A DNA stretch of 64,000 bases from Methylomonas koyamae (GTDB taxonomy: Bacteria; Pseudomonadota; Gammaproteobacteria; Methylococcales; Methylomonadaceae), in contig NZ_AP019778.1 in assembly GCF_019669905.1 (NCBI RefSeq), positions 177,447 to 241,446 on the forward strand. The letters run 5' to 3'. Under the pieces are notes generated by a model that saw only the letters and a list, made by a program, of their open reading frames with translations, was not told the DNA's origin and ran no database searches. Shown in pieces: positions 35,715-45,761 of the stretch. Position 1 is the first letter of the stretch. Each line of letters opens with the position of its first letter. The position numbers were made by a program, and so were the translations under genes.

Positions 35715-36335
35715 ATGTCACGCGTCTTTGCTTACTGTCGAGTGTCGACCACGGACCAGATGACCCAAAATCAAAGCCGGGAAATTCAGTCTGCCGGTTT
35801 CGCCATTCAGCCGCATCGTTTGATTGAAGAAAGTATCAGCGGTTCAGTCGCGGCGAAAGAACGACCTGGCTTTAATAAATTGATCGAGCGACTGGAAGCG
35901 GGCGATGTGTTGGTGGTGACCAAACTGGATCGGCTCGGTCGCAACGCCATGGATGTCAGGGCCACGGTCGAGCACCTTTCTGAGTCCGGGGTGCGCGTTC
36001 ATTGTCTGGCGTTAGGCGGGGTTGATCTAACCAGTTCTGCCGGCAAGATGACCATGCAGGTTATCGCAGCAGTTGCTGAGTTTGAGCGTGACTTGCTGAT
36101 TGAGCGAACCCAAGCGGGCATTAGTCGCGCGAAGGCAGCGGGGAAACAGTTCGGTCGGCCGCCGGCACTCAATGCGGAAGCTCGTGCTGACGTTGTCAAA
36201 CGCTTGGCCGCAGGCGCCAACGTTTCGGAGTTAGCTCGGGAATTCAAGACCACCCGGCAAACCATTATGCGGATTCGGGAAGCGGCGTTGAAATCACCGC
36301 AAAGTGAAAAGTCGGTCAACTCTTCTGGGGAGTAA
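35715..36335 (+). CDS. Small serine recombinase (resolvase/invertase)
   Basis: 206 residues. The catalytic domain has the Ser nucleophile in YCRVSTTDQ (Ser10) and TKLDRLGRN with the conserved Arg residues. The long E helix is [22 protein letters not shown]-terminal Hin-like helix-turn-helix ends the protein ([16 protein letters not shown], then TRQTIMRI). Such enzymes resolve cointegrates or invert DNA. It is followed 3 bp later by the frameshifted WGR gene. Confidence 0.9.
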   Translation: MSRVFAYCRVSTTDQMTQNQSREIQSAGFAIQPHRLIEESISGSVAAKERPGFNKLIERLEAGDVLVVTKLDRLGRNAMDVRATVEHLSESGVRVHCLALGGVDLTSSAGKMTMQVIAAVAEFERDLLIERTQAGISRAKAAGKQFGRPPALNAEARADVVKRLAAGANVSELAREFKTTRQTIMRIREAALKSPQSEKSVNSSGE

Positions 36336-36338
36336 GTG

Positions 36339-36580
36339 ATGAACCACGTCTATTTGGAACGGCTGATGACAAAGACAACATGCATCGTTTTTATCAGATG
36401 TTTGTAACGCCTGGTCTATTCAATGATTGGTCGTTGATCAAGGAATGGGGCGGGGTAGGTTCTCCAGGCACAGTCAGGAAGGAGTGGTTCGAGACCCAGG
36501 AAGAAGCCATTGTCGCCGGGAATAAGATATGCACGGCCAAATGTAAAAAAGGCTATCGAGCCCTTCGCGCAGAAAACTGA
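36339..36580 (+). pseudogene. WGR-domain gene, copy 2, with a frameshift
   Basis: ATG 36339 starts MNHVYLERL, matching the start of copy 1 (IYLERHD), but the rest of the domain (ADDKDNMHRFYQMFVTPGLF, REWGGVGSPGTV-like) is in a frame offset by one base from about 36361. A one-base deletion near 36361 explains this. A shorter protein from ATG 36380 would lack the first strand. It may be a real mutation or a sequencing error. Confidence 0.75.
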
Positions 36581-36722
36581 TGCGGAGCATTGAATATACT
36601 CCAGTCCGTATTCTATGCGCTGCGAAATTAATACAGGGCTCGCGGTCAACAACTTGGTCTTTTCTTGCAAACTATAACACTAAGCGCTATATTCAAAAGA
36701 CGAAAATGGCAACAGAGCAGGC

Positions 36723-37109
36723 GTGCGAATATTCAAAAACAAGGCGTTCACACGATTTGCCAAAAAATCAGGAATAGACGATTCAAGCCTCTGTAAGGCA
36801 GTCAGTGATGCCGAAAAGGGATTCCTGGATGCTGATTTAGGCGGCGGCGTCATTAAACAACGTGTCGCCCGTAGCGGTGGTGGCAAATCGGGCGGGTTCC
36901 GCACCCTGATCTTGTTCCGCATAGGTTCGTTGGCGTTCTTTGTACACGGTTTCGCCAAAAATGAGCAAGCCAACATAGATGACGATGAATTGGTCGCTTT
37001 GCGGAAATTAGCGGCTGTCATGCTGGAGTATGACGAAGTAGCACTAAACTGCGCATTGGCAAATAAGACATTGATAGAGGTAATCTGCAATGAAAAAACA
37101 ATACCGTAG
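36723..37109 (+). CDS. RelE/HigB-like toxin
   Basis: 128 residues from a GTG start. The sequence IFKNKAFTRFAKKSGIDD, then GLGGGVIKQRVAR-like, FRTLILFRIG and FFVHGFAKNE is typical of the RelE/ParE-superfamily toxins encoded before their HTH antitoxin. These act as ribosome-dependent mRNA endonucleases. It overlaps the antitoxin gene by 20 bp, so the two are one operon. Confidence 0.8.
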   Translation: MRIFKNKAFTRFAKKSGIDDSSLCKAVSDAEKGFLDADLGGGVIKQRVARSGGGKSGGFRTLILFRIGSLAFFVHGFAKNEQANIDDDELVALRKLAAVMLEYDEVALNCALANKTLIEVICNEKTIP

Positions 37110-37407
37110 CCGTTTGATGGCCTCCGTGCATGAAACCGCCGAGGGTCTGCATGAGGCGGGCGTCATGGATAAGCGTACTATGCGCAAATTCGATGAATTG
37201 TGCCTAACGCCAATCAACCCCTTGCAACCAGAAGAAATCCGAGCGCTTCGGTTGCGTGAACGCGCAAGCCAAGCCGTTTTTGCACGGCATTTGAACGTCA
37301 CGACCGGCCTGGTCAGCCAATGGGAGCGAGGTGAGAAGCACCCCAAAGGCGCATCATTGAAGCTTCTGTCTCTGGTCGCCAAAAACGGGCTGGAAGCGAT
37401 TGCTTAA
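37090..37407 (+). CDS. HTH (XRE-family) antitoxin
   Basis: 105 residues with a C-terminal XRE helix-turn-helix (QAVFARHLNVTTGLVSQWER, then GEKHPKGASLKLLSLV). It is the partner of the overlapping RelE/HigB-like toxin; HigA-type antitoxins neutralise the toxin and repress the operon. Toxin-before-antitoxin order fits the HigBA arrangement. Confidence 0.82.
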   Translation: MKKQYRSRLMASVHETAEGLHEAGVMDKRTMRKFDELCLTPINPLQPEEIRALRLRERASQAVFARHLNVTTGLVSQWERGEKHPKGASLKLLSLVAKNGLEAIA

Positions 37408-37487
37408 AACCAAAGCCTGGCTTAACCAAGAAGAATAGCCCCCTTAACTCGCGATGCCATTGTGCTGGTGTGCGCCCACTTATCATC

Positions 37488-38867
37488 ATGACTTTAACGG
37501 CTTACACTCGCGAACACCATTTCTATGTCGCAATCGCAAAACACGTTTTTCTACACGCCGATAAAGGTATTGTTTTTGTTAACGATCCGATTCGATTAAA
37601 AGATGCGGAAAAATTCGATTTGAAGCCGCTGGTTCTATACGGGCTTACTGTCCCTGGAACCCAAATTGAATGGCAGACATTTTCTCTACTCGATGAGCCA
37701 AGATCATTATCTGGCGTTTTGCTGGAAGGCTGGGAAAAGGCGTCTGGCCTCCGTGGATACCCCGATAAGCTGAAGATCAATCGTCACATTGCCAATGCAT
37801 GCCCTCAATTGCAAAAATCGCTCGACCATATTGGCGGCATATCGCTTGAAATCGCTGATGGGAGGGATAAGCAATTCTCGGCCTCATTGCGTGTTGCTCA
37901 ACAACGCGGACTGGAACTTGGTTGGTACAACCGTGATGGCCATGTCATCAACGATGTTAAAGAGTTGAATGATCATGCCTTGAATATTCACAACGGGCAC
38001 GTCAATGGTCGCAGGTGGGAATGGATCGGAAACAACGCAGTCAAAGAACAGGCCTCAAAATGGATGGCGTTGCCTTTTAAGACCAGAAATACGGTTTTGA
38101 GCCCCTCAAAATTGGATTGGGTTAGCGGCTCCTGGCTTTCCTCATGGGAAACAACTGTCCCACAAAATCAGAAAATGCATTTCTGGCGGCATGAGACAAA
38201 ACCTGGCTGTTACTGGCTGCTGAGTGGCGAGGATGAAAATATTGATGACATAACCGACGAGGATTGGGACCGACGTTGTGCGCTCAAAGCAAAAATACTG
38301 GTGGATTGTTGGCCTAATAAACCGGGCGACATTGCTAAGGCTATCGGCATTACAGTAAAACAACTGCTTTGGTTCCTTAATGGCCAGATGGCATTACCTG
38401 AGACTGAAAGGGAAGATTTGTCAAAACTGCTAGGAATTGAAGCAAGTGCTAGATTTGTTGATTACGATGCAATCGGCCCCTGTGTGTTAATTGCAGAAGG
38501 TCCGAAAAAGTGCTCTATTGCTTATGAAGAACTGAGTAATGGCGGGGACCTGGAGTATTCGGTGGAGGTACTTCCTGAAAAGGGAACTCCAGACCCGAGT
38601 TGGCGTTATGTTGTTTTTTCTGCCTATGGCAGACTCCCCAATATATTCATGTTCCAAAGGGGAAGTAAAACAACTGATCAATTAGGCGGAAAGCTCTTAA
38701 TGAATTATCAGGGAGAAAGAAAGGTTCCGGCATCAATCTATAGAGATGTTGTTTCTACATGCGCACAGTGCAGCACACATCCGTTGTTAAACCGGAAGCT
38801 AATGACTGAATTCGGCGAACGGTATAAACATTTCTTCCAGGAAATGGGGACGAAGTTCTACACATAG
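37488..38867 (+). CDS. Hypothetical protein with HTH-like middle segment
   Basis: 459 residues from ATG 37488. The N-terminus (LTAYTREHHFYVAIAKHVFL) is unlike any family I know. Residues ~285-330 (KPGDIAKAIGITVKQLLWFL, then NGQMALPETE, LSKLLGI) look like a Cro/XRE-type helix-turn-helix. Near the C-terminus, CAQCSTHP is a possible metal site. There is no membrane segment. It lies between two toxin-antitoxin pairs, so a defence or element-regulation role is conceivable but unsupported. Confidence 0.55.
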   Translation: MTLTAYTREHHFYVAIAKHVFLHADKGIVFVNDPIRLKDAEKFDLKPLVLYGLTVPGTQIEWQTFSLLDEPRSLSGVLLEGWEKASGLRGYPDKLKINRHIANACPQLQKSLDHIGGISLEIADGRDKQFSASLRVAQQRGLELGWYNRDGHVINDVKELNDHALNIHNGHVNGRRWEWIGNNAVKEQASKWMALPFKTRNTVLSPSKLDWVSGSWLSSWETTVPQNQKMHFWRHETKPGCYWLLSGEDENIDDITDEDWDRRCALKAKILVDCWPNKPGDIAKAIGITVKQLLWFLNGQMALPETEREDLSKLLGIEASARFVDYDAIGPCVLIAEGPKKCSIAYEELSNGGDLEYSVEVLPEKGTPDPSWRYVVFSAYGRLPNIFMFQRGSKTTDQLGGKLLMNYQGERKVPASIYRDVVSTCAQCSTHPLLNRKLMTEFGERYKHFFQEMGTKFYT

Positions 38868-38874
38868 CGATAAA

Positions 38875-39501
38875 TTACACCAAATCTTGAATCTGCTGCC
38901 TAACGTCTCGGCCTTGATTATCTTGCTCGACAGCCATGATAAATAAACAACGCCCTTGGCTGGATTTCGCCCACAACTCGCCTACCGCACGTTTTTCGGC
39001 TGAATCGTCGTTACTGGCATAGGCTTCGCCCTTGTACTCGACGACCAACATCCGGCCGTCCGTCAGTTCGCAGACAAAATCAGGGTAAAAGCGGTTATGA
39101 GCCAACGGCAGCCAAAACGAGGCATGATCCCGGCGAACCAGGTTCCGAATCCAATATTTCACTTCCGGTAAACTATCAATCGCCTTGGCACACTCATACT
39201 CTTCACCTTGGGCCTTCAAATCCTCGATGATAGGGAAAAAGTGCTTTTGAAATTTGTAACGGCCGGCGTAATACGGCGGTCGTGCCGGGTAGTGTTCCGG
39301 CGAGAAGCCGTAGCAATGGCACAACCCTAAATGGCGTTCGATTTTGGCCAGTTCTTGTTTGTCTCTAGCGCCGTAAAACAGTTCGGCTTTGGTGATGACG
39401 CTGACGGCGATATTAGCCGATCCTATGGCTCTGAGAGTTTGGATGATAGCTGGATTGCCTTTGTAGAATTCAATCAAGATATTGGTGTCGCAGAGAATCA
39501 T
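38875..39501 (-). CDS. Chimeric PIN (VapC) N-terminus fused to PD-(D/E)XK nuclease tail
   Basis: 208 residues. Residues 1-~62 are a VapC PIN start (MILCDTNILIEF with Asp5; SVITKAELFYG with Glu40). From ~64 on the PIN fold stops. The rest resembles the C-terminal nuclease of restriction helicase (Res/type III-like) subunits: FYPDFVCE with Asp141 and VVEYKGEAY with Glu155-x-Lys157, then KRAVGELWAKSS. The last two PIN acidic residues are missing, so the toxin half is probably dead; the PD-(D/E)XK motif is intact. It looks like an in-frame recombination product, overlapping its VapB gene by 4 bp. Confidence 0.75.
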   Translation of the reverse strand: MILCDTNILIEFYKGNPAIIQTLRAIGSANIAVSVITKAELFYGARDKQELAKIERHLGLCHCYGFSPEHYPARPPYYAGRYKFQKHFFPIIEDLKAQGEEYECAKAIDSLPEVKYWIRNLVRRDHASFWLPLAHNRFYPDFVCELTDGRMLVVEYKGEAYASNDDSAEKRAVGELWAKSSQGRCLFIMAVEQDNQGRDVRQQIQDLV

Positions 39502-39836
39502 CCACGCTGATCCGGCCAGGCTTTTACACGAATGGTAGTTTGGTCGATTTCTCGTGATTCCCAGATGCCGGCACAGTCAAAGAAATCGTCGCCGCTTGTA
39601 GGTTGTGCGATGACTTCCAATTCCTTGATCACGTCTTCATGCTCGATGACTTCGCCACGGTCAGCAGCGGCTATGCCCTGGGTAATTTTCTCAATTTTCC
39701 GGGCATGAGTTTTCAGGTATTCGCGCAAGGCTTGATTGACAAGGTAGTTACGCGAACGATCCAACGCCCCGGCCATGCTATCAAGCTGATGCACGATGTC
39801 TGATTCGGTTCTAACGGTAAATGCTTCTGTGGCCAT
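39498..39836 (-). CDS. VapB-like RHH antitoxin
   Basis: 112 residues. An N-terminal ribbon-helix-helix (FTVRTESDIVHQLDSMAGAL, then SRNYLVNQALREYL) binds DNA. The C-terminal tail (DFFDCAGIWESREIDQTTIR) is of the kind that wraps VapC PIN toxins. It overlaps the chimeric PIN ORF (ATGA), as expected for a vapBC pair whose toxin was replaced. Confidence 0.75.
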   Translation of the reverse strand: MATEAFTVRTESDIVHQLDSMAGALDRSRNYLVNQALREYLKTHARKIEKITQGIAAADRGEVIEHEDVIKELEVIAQPTSGDDFFDCAGIWESREIDQTTIRVKAWPDQRG

Positions 39837-39904
39837 GGCTACGCTCTGGTTATTTGTGGTTCACGTGTAATCATAAAGCAGATTGATCACGTGGGGGTAG
39901 AGTT

Positions 39905-40260
39905 TAAATCGGGAATGATCGATATTTGGTCAAGGGCTTGTTGGAGGAATACCGCGCGAAAATCCGCAAAGTTATGGACGGCCCCGCAGTCCCCGCCGAG
40001 GATGTTTTATTGTGAGCCAGGGGGACCCGCGACGACAACCACCATATGACCATGGGTGTGAAGTGATTCGTGTTCTTGGCCTTTAAAATCGGCCGGCACC
40101 AATTTACTCTCACTCGCCCATGGGGCGCTGGTAATCCCATTGGTGGTAATTGTTGAATAAAACCTGAAATCTCGTTGGTATCCCCTTGTAAATTGGCACC
40201 AAGTTCGTGAACAACAGATTTGACAAGGCCACTGCAGTCCGATTTATACACTTGTCAATG
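39905..40260 (-). pseudogene. Frameshifted NlpC/P60-like peptidase relic
   Basis: The minus strand reads SDCSGLVKSVVHELGANLQG, the NlpC/P60 active-site Cys region. In another frame it continues WASESKLVPADFKGQE and THGHMVVVVAGPPGSQ, the His region. A frameshift and a stop after GSQ break the gene and its 5' end is missing. It is a dead cell-wall hydrolase or conjugation-type peptidase. Confidence 0.65.
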
Positions 40261-40291
40261 GGCGCACGTCACCCGTGTCCTGACACTCAAT

Positions 40292-43200
40292 TCACATAAC
40301 CTCCTTTAACTTTTGTACTGTAGTGTTGCCATACCTGCAATACAGGGAAGGCATCAAAAACAGATTCAACAAGGTCGAGGTCATCAAGCCACCGAGTATC
40401 ACTACCGCCATGGGGTATTCGATTTCGTGGCCGGGTACGTTGCCTTTCAGGATCAACGGCAGCAAGGCCAATCCGGCGCAAGCCGCTGTCATCAGGATGG
40501 GTGCCAGACGTTCTTCGGCGCCGCGCTGCGCTAAGTCAGGTCCGAATAGGACAGCTTCTTCCTGTTCCAAATGTCGGTAATGGCTCAACAACATGATGCC
40601 GTTCCGCGCGGCGATACCCAGCACGGTGATAAAGCCGACCAGCGAGCCGAGCGACAGCACGCCGCCACTTAAAAACGCCCCCACAACGCCCCCGATCAAC
40701 GCGAACGGCAAGGTTAATGCCACCAGACAGACCAAGCGTAGTGAGCGAAAATCGACCTGCAATAACACCAGGATACCCAGCAATGAAGCCAAACTCAGCC
40801 AGGTCAGCCGTTCGCTGGATGCTTGTCGTGCCGCGTATTCGCCTAGAAACTCCGGGTGATAGCCTTGCGCGAACGTTAGCCTCTTCACGCGGCTTTCAAT
40901 TTCCCGCGCCACGCCGCCTAAATCGTTGCCACTGACGTTGCAGGTGACGTCGATTCGGCGCGATGCGTTTTCCCGTTTGATCTCGTTAGGTGTGGGCGCC
41001 ATATCGATGTCGGCCACATCGCCCAACGGCACGCGCGCCCCGGATGGCGTATCGATAGTAAGCGATCTGAGCGCGGCAAGGTCATGGCGCACTCGTTCAT
41101 GACCCCAAACCGTGACATCGACGATTTTTTGGTCACGGTAAATTTCGCCGACCTTGCTGCCTTTGATCAAGGTAGCAGCGGCCCGCCTCACGTGCCCGGC
41201 TGTCAAGCCGAAGTTGGCCGCCACGTCCGGCTTGAGTCGCATCTGTATCTGCGGCACCACTATTTGTGGTTCCACCTTCAGGTTGGCGATGCCGGGTACA
41301 TCAGCGATGGATTGACTGACTTCTGCGGCCTTATCTCGCAGGATTCCCAAATCTGGGCCATACAGCCTCACCACCACGGTCGCACTGGCACCGGTCAGCA
41401 CTTCTTTGATCCGTTCGCGCAGGTACGTCAGCACATCCCGGTAAAGCCCCGGATAACCGTCGACGACGGCCTGGATTTTTGCCACGGTACTGTCGTAATC
41501 AACCACCGTGTCTAAACTAATCCATAACTCGGTAAAGTTCGGCCCTACCACTTCGTCGGCAACTTCGGCCCGGCCAATGTGGGAACCGAAATTGCGCACA
41601 CCGGGGATCGCCCGCAGTTCCTTACTAACTTGTACCGTAATACGGCGCATGGCTTCCAGCGAGGTGCCAGGCTTTTCAACCCAATGCATCAAAAAATCGG
41701 TTTCCTTAAAGTTGGGTAGAAACGATTCGCCAAGTCGCGGTAACGCGATGATTGTCGATACAAACGCCACTAACAGAAAACCCGTCGCCCATTGCGGACG
41801 GCTGACGATTGCCGGTAACAGCTTGCGATAATGCCGTTTCAAAACCCGTGTCAGCGGTGCATCCCCCTGGCGCTGCTTCGCATTGGGTAACAGCATCAGG
41901 CACAAGGCGGGGGTCACCGTCAACGCGACCAGTAGCGAGGCCAAAATCGCCAACAGGTAGGAAAATGCCAACGGCCTGAAAAAGGTACCGGCCAAGCCGT
42001 CTAGGAAGAATACCGGCACAAACACCAGCGCCACGATCAGGCTGGCGAACACCACAGCGCTGCGCACTTCCAACGACGCCTTCAACACGACTCGGAAAGG
42101 CGACCGCGGACTGCCCGCCTCGCGATTAAGGCGCAGACGGCGCATGATATTCTCGACATCAATGATCGCGTCATCCACCACTTCACCGACCGCAATCACC
42201 AGACCGGCTAGCACCATGGTGTTAAGGGTGCCGCCACGCAGATACAGCACTAAGGCGGCTGCCAACAGCGACAGCGGAATCGCCGACAGGCTGATCACGG
42301 CGGTACGCCACTCGAACAAAAAAGCGATCAGAATCACTGCGACCAGTATGCAACCCAAGATCAACGCGTCGCTTAAATTTTGCAGCGAGCGTTCGATGAA
42401 GGTTGCCGGACGGAAGATGGTTGGATCGATGTCGACGTCGTGCAGGCCAGGTTTTAGAGCTTCCAGGGTCGCTTCCACCTTGCGCGTCACATCCAAGGTG
42501 TTACCCCAGGGTTGTTTTTCGACAATCAGCAGTAATCCCGGACCATCATTGATCACTGCATCGCCAATCGGCGGCGGGTGGCTTTCGAAAATGTCCGCCA
42601 CATCGCCCAAGCGCAGTGGAACACCGCCGGTGAATTGCACCACGGTTCGCGCCAGATCGTCCGGTGTTTGCAGCGGCGACACATGCGTCACTGGTAAACG
42701 CTGATTAGGCAAATCAACAAAGCCGCCAGCCGTTACGGTGGCCGCATCGCCCGCCGCACGCACTACCGCATCCAGCGTCACGCCGTTGGCGGCCAGTCGG
42801 TCCGGATCGACCAGCACTTGTAACTGCCGATCACGTTGCCCCCAAATGGCTACGTTGGCCACACCCGGCACCGCCATCAACCTTGGGCGAATGGTCCATA
42901 AAGCCAATTCGGACAATTCCATCTGTGACAGGTTTTTTGATGAAATGCCGATTTTCAGCGCCCGACTGGTGGACGATAACGGCGACAGCATCACCGGTGC
43001 GCGAGCCAAAGCCGGCAGGCGTGGAGTGACGGTGGCGACTCGCTCTTGCACCAGTTGCCTAGCCCGCATCAAATTCGTGCCTTCCTGGAAAATACAGACC
43101 ACAGAAGACAGGCCCAGCACCGACTTGGAACGCAAGGTTTTCAACCAGGCCGTGCCATTGACTGCATTTTCTAGTGGCACGGTGATTAGGTTTTCCACTT

Positions 43201-43378
43201 CCTCAGTCGATAGTCCGGGTGCTTCCGTCTGGATTTCCACCAGCGGCGGCGCAAATTCCGGGAACACATCCAGCGGCATTTGCCGGGCGGCTTGCACACC
43301 GAAAATCACCAGGACAATCGCCAAAGCCAGCACTAATATTCGTTGGTGTAAGGCGACGGAAATCAGCCAGCGCATCAT
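40292..43378 (-). CDS. RND efflux permease, CzcA/CusA-like
   Basis: 1028 residues from ATG 43378, which overlaps the adaptor stop (ATGA). Twelve transmembrane segments are expected: one near the N-terminus ([16 protein letters not shown]), a block at ~340-530, one at ~550 and a block at ~860-1010. The TM4 motif [14 protein letters not shown] carries the proton-relay acidic residues. Sequence style ([20 protein letters not shown]) is that of heavy-metal RND pumps. As the inner-membrane pump of a tripartite system it would export metal ions or drugs; the substrate cannot be told. A longer start at 43543 is unlikely. Confidence 0.88.
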   Translation of the reverse strand: MMRWLISVALHQRILVLALAIVLVIFGVQAARQMPLDVFPEFAPPLVEIQTEAPGLSTEEVENLITVPLENAVNGTAWLKTLRSKSVLGLSSVVCIFQEGTNLMRARQLVQERVATVTPRLPALARAPVMLSPLSSTSRALKIGISSKNLSQMELSELALWTIRPRLMAVPGVANVAIWGQRDRQLQVLVDPDRLAANGVTLDAVVRAAGDAATVTAGGFVDLPNQRLPVTHVSPLQTPDDLARTVVQFTGGVPLRLGDVADIFESHPPPIGDAVINDGPGLLLIVEKQPWGNTLDVTRKVEATLEALKPGLHDVDIDPTIFRPATFIERSLQNLSDALILGCILVAVILIAFLFEWRTAVISLSAIPLSLLAAALVLYLRGGTLNTMVLAGLVIAVGEVVDDAIIDVENIMRRLRLNREAGSPRSPFRVVLKASLEVRSAVVFASLIVALVFVPVFFLDGLAGTFFRPLAFSYLLAILASLLVALTVTPALCLMLLPNAKQRQGDAPLTRVLKRHYRKLLPAIVSRPQWATGFLLVAFVSTIIALPRLGESFLPNFKETDFLMHWVEKPGTSLEAMRRITVQVSKELRAIPGVRNFGSHIGRAEVADEVVGPNFTELWISLDTVVDYDSTVAKIQAVVDGYPGLYRDVLTYLRERIKEVLTGASATVVVRLYGPDLGILRDKAAEVSQSIADVPGIANLKVEPQIVVPQIQMRLKPDVAANFGLTAGHVRRAAATLIKGSKVGEIYRDQKIVDVTVWGHERVRHDLAALRSLTIDTPSGARVPLGDVADIDMAPTPNEIKRENASRRIDVTCNVSGNDLGGVAREIESRVKRLTFAQGYHPEFLGEYAARQASSERLTWLSLASLLGILVLLQVDFRSLRLVCLVALTLPFALIGGVVGAFLSGGVLSLGSLVGFITVLGIAARNGIMLLSHYRHLEQEEAVLFGPDLAQRGAEERLAPILMTAACAGLALLPLILKGNVPGHEIEYPMAVVILGGLMTSTLLNLFLMPSLYCRYGNTTVQKLKEVM

Positions 43379-44403
43379 TTGCCGACTCCAAATTCGGTGC
43401 CGAACAATTCGGCCACGCCGGCGGTGACCACCTCGATACCGGCCGCGATGTCGCCCGTTACGGCGGCTTGATCGCCAACCACTCGCAGCACCTGTACCCG
43501 TCGGCGCTGATAAATATTGGATTCCAGTGCTTGATATATCCAACTGCCACCGTTTACGTCATACACAAGCGCCGACCACGGTACGACGAGATTTTCGTCA
43601 TCGCTACGCAACGGGATGGACACGCCAACGCGCTGACCGGGACGTAGTGATGCATCCGAATTCTTGACTTCATAGAATAAGTCGACCGTGGCGGCAGCCG
43701 GATTAGCGGAAGGCGGCGCCGCCACCGGCAAGGCAAGACGAGTGGCATTCTCGGACGAATTTGTCAGCCCACCGACACGCGCCTGGGCGGCGGTATTCAA
43801 TCCGGCTATATCATCGACATAGACCGGCACCCGCACCCAAAACGTGCTGCGGTTGTTGACGTCCAACAGCGCGGGGCCGAGCAAATCGCGGCGTTCGTGC
43901 GCGGTTTTCAGATTGGCCTCGGCCAAGCCTAGCTGCATTCGCGCATCATCGACCGAGCGTTCGGTGCCCACCTTGTCGCGGCGCATCTGTTCGGCGCGAT
44001 TCAAGGCTATTTGCGCGGCTTGCACTTGTACTTTGGCTTGTTCCACTTGGCCGTCGGCGTCGATTTGCGATTGCGCCAAACGCACCAATTCCGCCGGTGC
44101 CAGCGAAGGCAGGATGGTATAAACCGATTGCTTGTTCGCTTTTCCTGAACCGTTCAAGGCAGGTAGCGTGATCTCGCCCCCGAATAAGCGGGTGCGCGTC
44201 AGCGGTCGTTTTTCAACTTTAGTGGTGACGATGCTCAGCCGCTTCGCGGCTTCGGGTGCCAAAACGACTTGGGTCAAATTGATTTCCTTGACCGGGTTTT
44301 CGATTTTGGCAGGCGGCACAGTTGCTTCGGCAGCCAATAGGTTACCAGTAACAAGCACTATAGCCGACAACAACAGTTTGTGGTTTGGAGACACGCGGTT
44401 CAT
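43375..44403 (-). CDS. RND periplasmic adaptor (HlyD/CzcB type)
   Basis: About 342 residues from ATG 44403 with a signal peptide ([18 protein letters not shown]). A TTG at 44442 would be the alternative. The coiled-coil hairpin ([20 protein letters not shown], residues ~110-175) and beta-barrel segments ([15 protein letters not shown]) fit the family. No metal-binding CxxC or His-rich site is seen. It links pump and outer-membrane factor. Fourth gene of the operon. Confidence 0.85.
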   Translation of the reverse strand: MNRVSPNHKLLLSAIVLVTGNLLAAEATVPPAKIENPVKEINLTQVVLAPEAAKRLSIVTTKVEKRPLTRTRLFGGEITLPALNGSGKANKQSVYTILPSLAPAELVRLAQSQIDADGQVEQAKVQVQAAQIALNRAEQMRRDKVGTERSVDDARMQLGLAEANLKTAHERRDLLGPALLDVNNRSTFWVRVPVYVDDIAGLNTAAQARVGGLTNSSENATRLALPVAAPPSANPAAATVDLFYEVKNSDASLRPGQRVGVSIPLRSDDENLVVPWSALVYDVNGGSWIYQALESNIYQRRRVQVLRVVGDQAAVTGDIAAGIEVVTAGVAELFGTEFGVGK

Positions 44404-44438
44404 ACAGATTCTAGTCTTGAATTCAGGGAAATAATGAG

Positions 44439-45761
44439 TCAAGCAGGCTTTAGACGCTGGCCCACGCTGCGTTCCAGTTCCGCACGGGCGCGGCGCAAAT
44501 CGGCGGCGGCTTGCGCGGTTTTTAATTGCGCGTCCAGCCAGCGGCGTTGAGTTTCGAGTACGAACAGATAGGTGACATTACCGGCCGCATAAGCGTTTTC
44601 AGCGTCTTGTATGGCGGCTTGCAGCGGCGGCAAAATAGTTTGTTGCCACTGTTGCAGGCTTTGGCCGGCCTGTTGCAATCGGGCATGGGCTTCGCGGACA
44701 TCCAGCGCAATCCGTTGTCGGGTGGCGACATATTGCCTGGCGGCCTTGTCGAAGCGCGCCTGGGCTTGCGCGATGCCACCTTGATTCTGATTGACGATAG
44801 GTAGCGTCAGATCCAAGCCCGGTCCCGCCAACAAAGGTCCATTGATTTGTTTCGCGTTGAGGCTGGCGGTGATAGTAAAGATTTCGGCGCGCGCCAGGCC
44901 AATGCGTTCGCCCGCGCCTTGTACAATGATTTCTGCGGCACGTAGATCGGGACGTGCCAGTAGCGCCTGTTCGACCAGCTTTTCGGTATCGAACCGGTCA
45001 TCATGGGCTATCAGTTCCGCACTAACGTTTTTCGGCCACTGCTCCAGGCTCAATCCGACCAGGTGCCGCAAGCGCTCGTCGGCAATCTCGCAATCGCGTT
45101 GCAGGCGGCCTTTTTGTTCCAGGGCTTGCAGCGCATCGACTCGAGCATTGGTCACTTCCAGTTCGCTGGCATCGCCAGCTTTCAATCGGGCTTGCGTGAG
45201 TTCGGCGATTGCTTGACTCAGTGTGACAGCGGACTCGGCCAATTCCATGCGTCGCTTGGCTAAGCTCAATTCGGCGTGGGCGATGCGAACATCGCGAATC
45301 AAGTCCAATCCGGTTTGCACCAAACGTTGTGCAGTTTGTTCGACATCCAATTTTGCCAACTCGACCCGTTGCGGACGCAGCCAGAAAATTTCCAACGGGT
45401 AGCGCAGCGTCAGTTCCAAGGGTTTTGCGCCCCATGGCACCAACATCGAGAAGGTAGGGTTGGGCAGCATACCCGCCTGCACGAGATCGGCCCGGAACAA
45501 GCCCAAATCGGCCAAGGTCGCGCGAAAAGCGGCATTGTTCCACAGTGCCAAGCTGACCAACTCATCTTCGGACAAACCGTCATCCATGATTACATTGGCC
45601 GGCCATGCGGTTTCGTCGGCACGCGTTTCGGCAAAACGCTGTCCCGTGCGCTGTTCCAGATCGTTGGCAACGTCGATTAAACCCACGCCTTGCGGGGTAC
45701 AGGCCGCCAGCGACAAAGCGAGAAGCGTTAACGGGAAACGACCGGAAACAAACGGTGTCAT
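44439..45761 (-). CDS. Outer-membrane efflux lipoprotein (TolC/CzcC type)
   Basis: 440 residues with a lipobox signal (LTLLALSLAACTPQ, Cys21). Two OEP helical repeats follow, with the pattern LSLAKRRMELAESAVTLSQA and QGGIAQAQARFDKAARQY. It forms the outer-membrane channel of the tripartite RND pump. It overlaps the kinase gene by 4 bp. Confidence 0.86.
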   Translation of the reverse strand: MTPFVSGRFPLTLLALSLAACTPQGVGLIDVANDLEQRTGQRFAETRADETAWPANVIMDDGLSEDELVSLALWNNAAFRATLADLGLFRADLVQAGMLPNPTFSMLVPWGAKPLELTLRYPLEIFWLRPQRVELAKLDVEQTAQRLVQTGLDLIRDVRIAHAELSLAKRRMELAESAVTLSQAIAELTQARLKAGDASELEVTNARVDALQALEQKGRLQRDCEIADERLRHLVGLSLEQWPKNVSAELIAHDDRFDTEKLVEQALLARPDLRAAEIIVQGAGERIGLARAEIFTITASLNAKQINGPLLAGPGLDLTLPIVNQNQGGIAQAQARFDKAARQYVATRQRIALDVREAHARLQQAGQSLQQWQQTILPPLQAAIQDAENAYAAGNVTYLFVLETQRRWLDAQLKTAQAAADLRRARAELERSVGQRLKPA

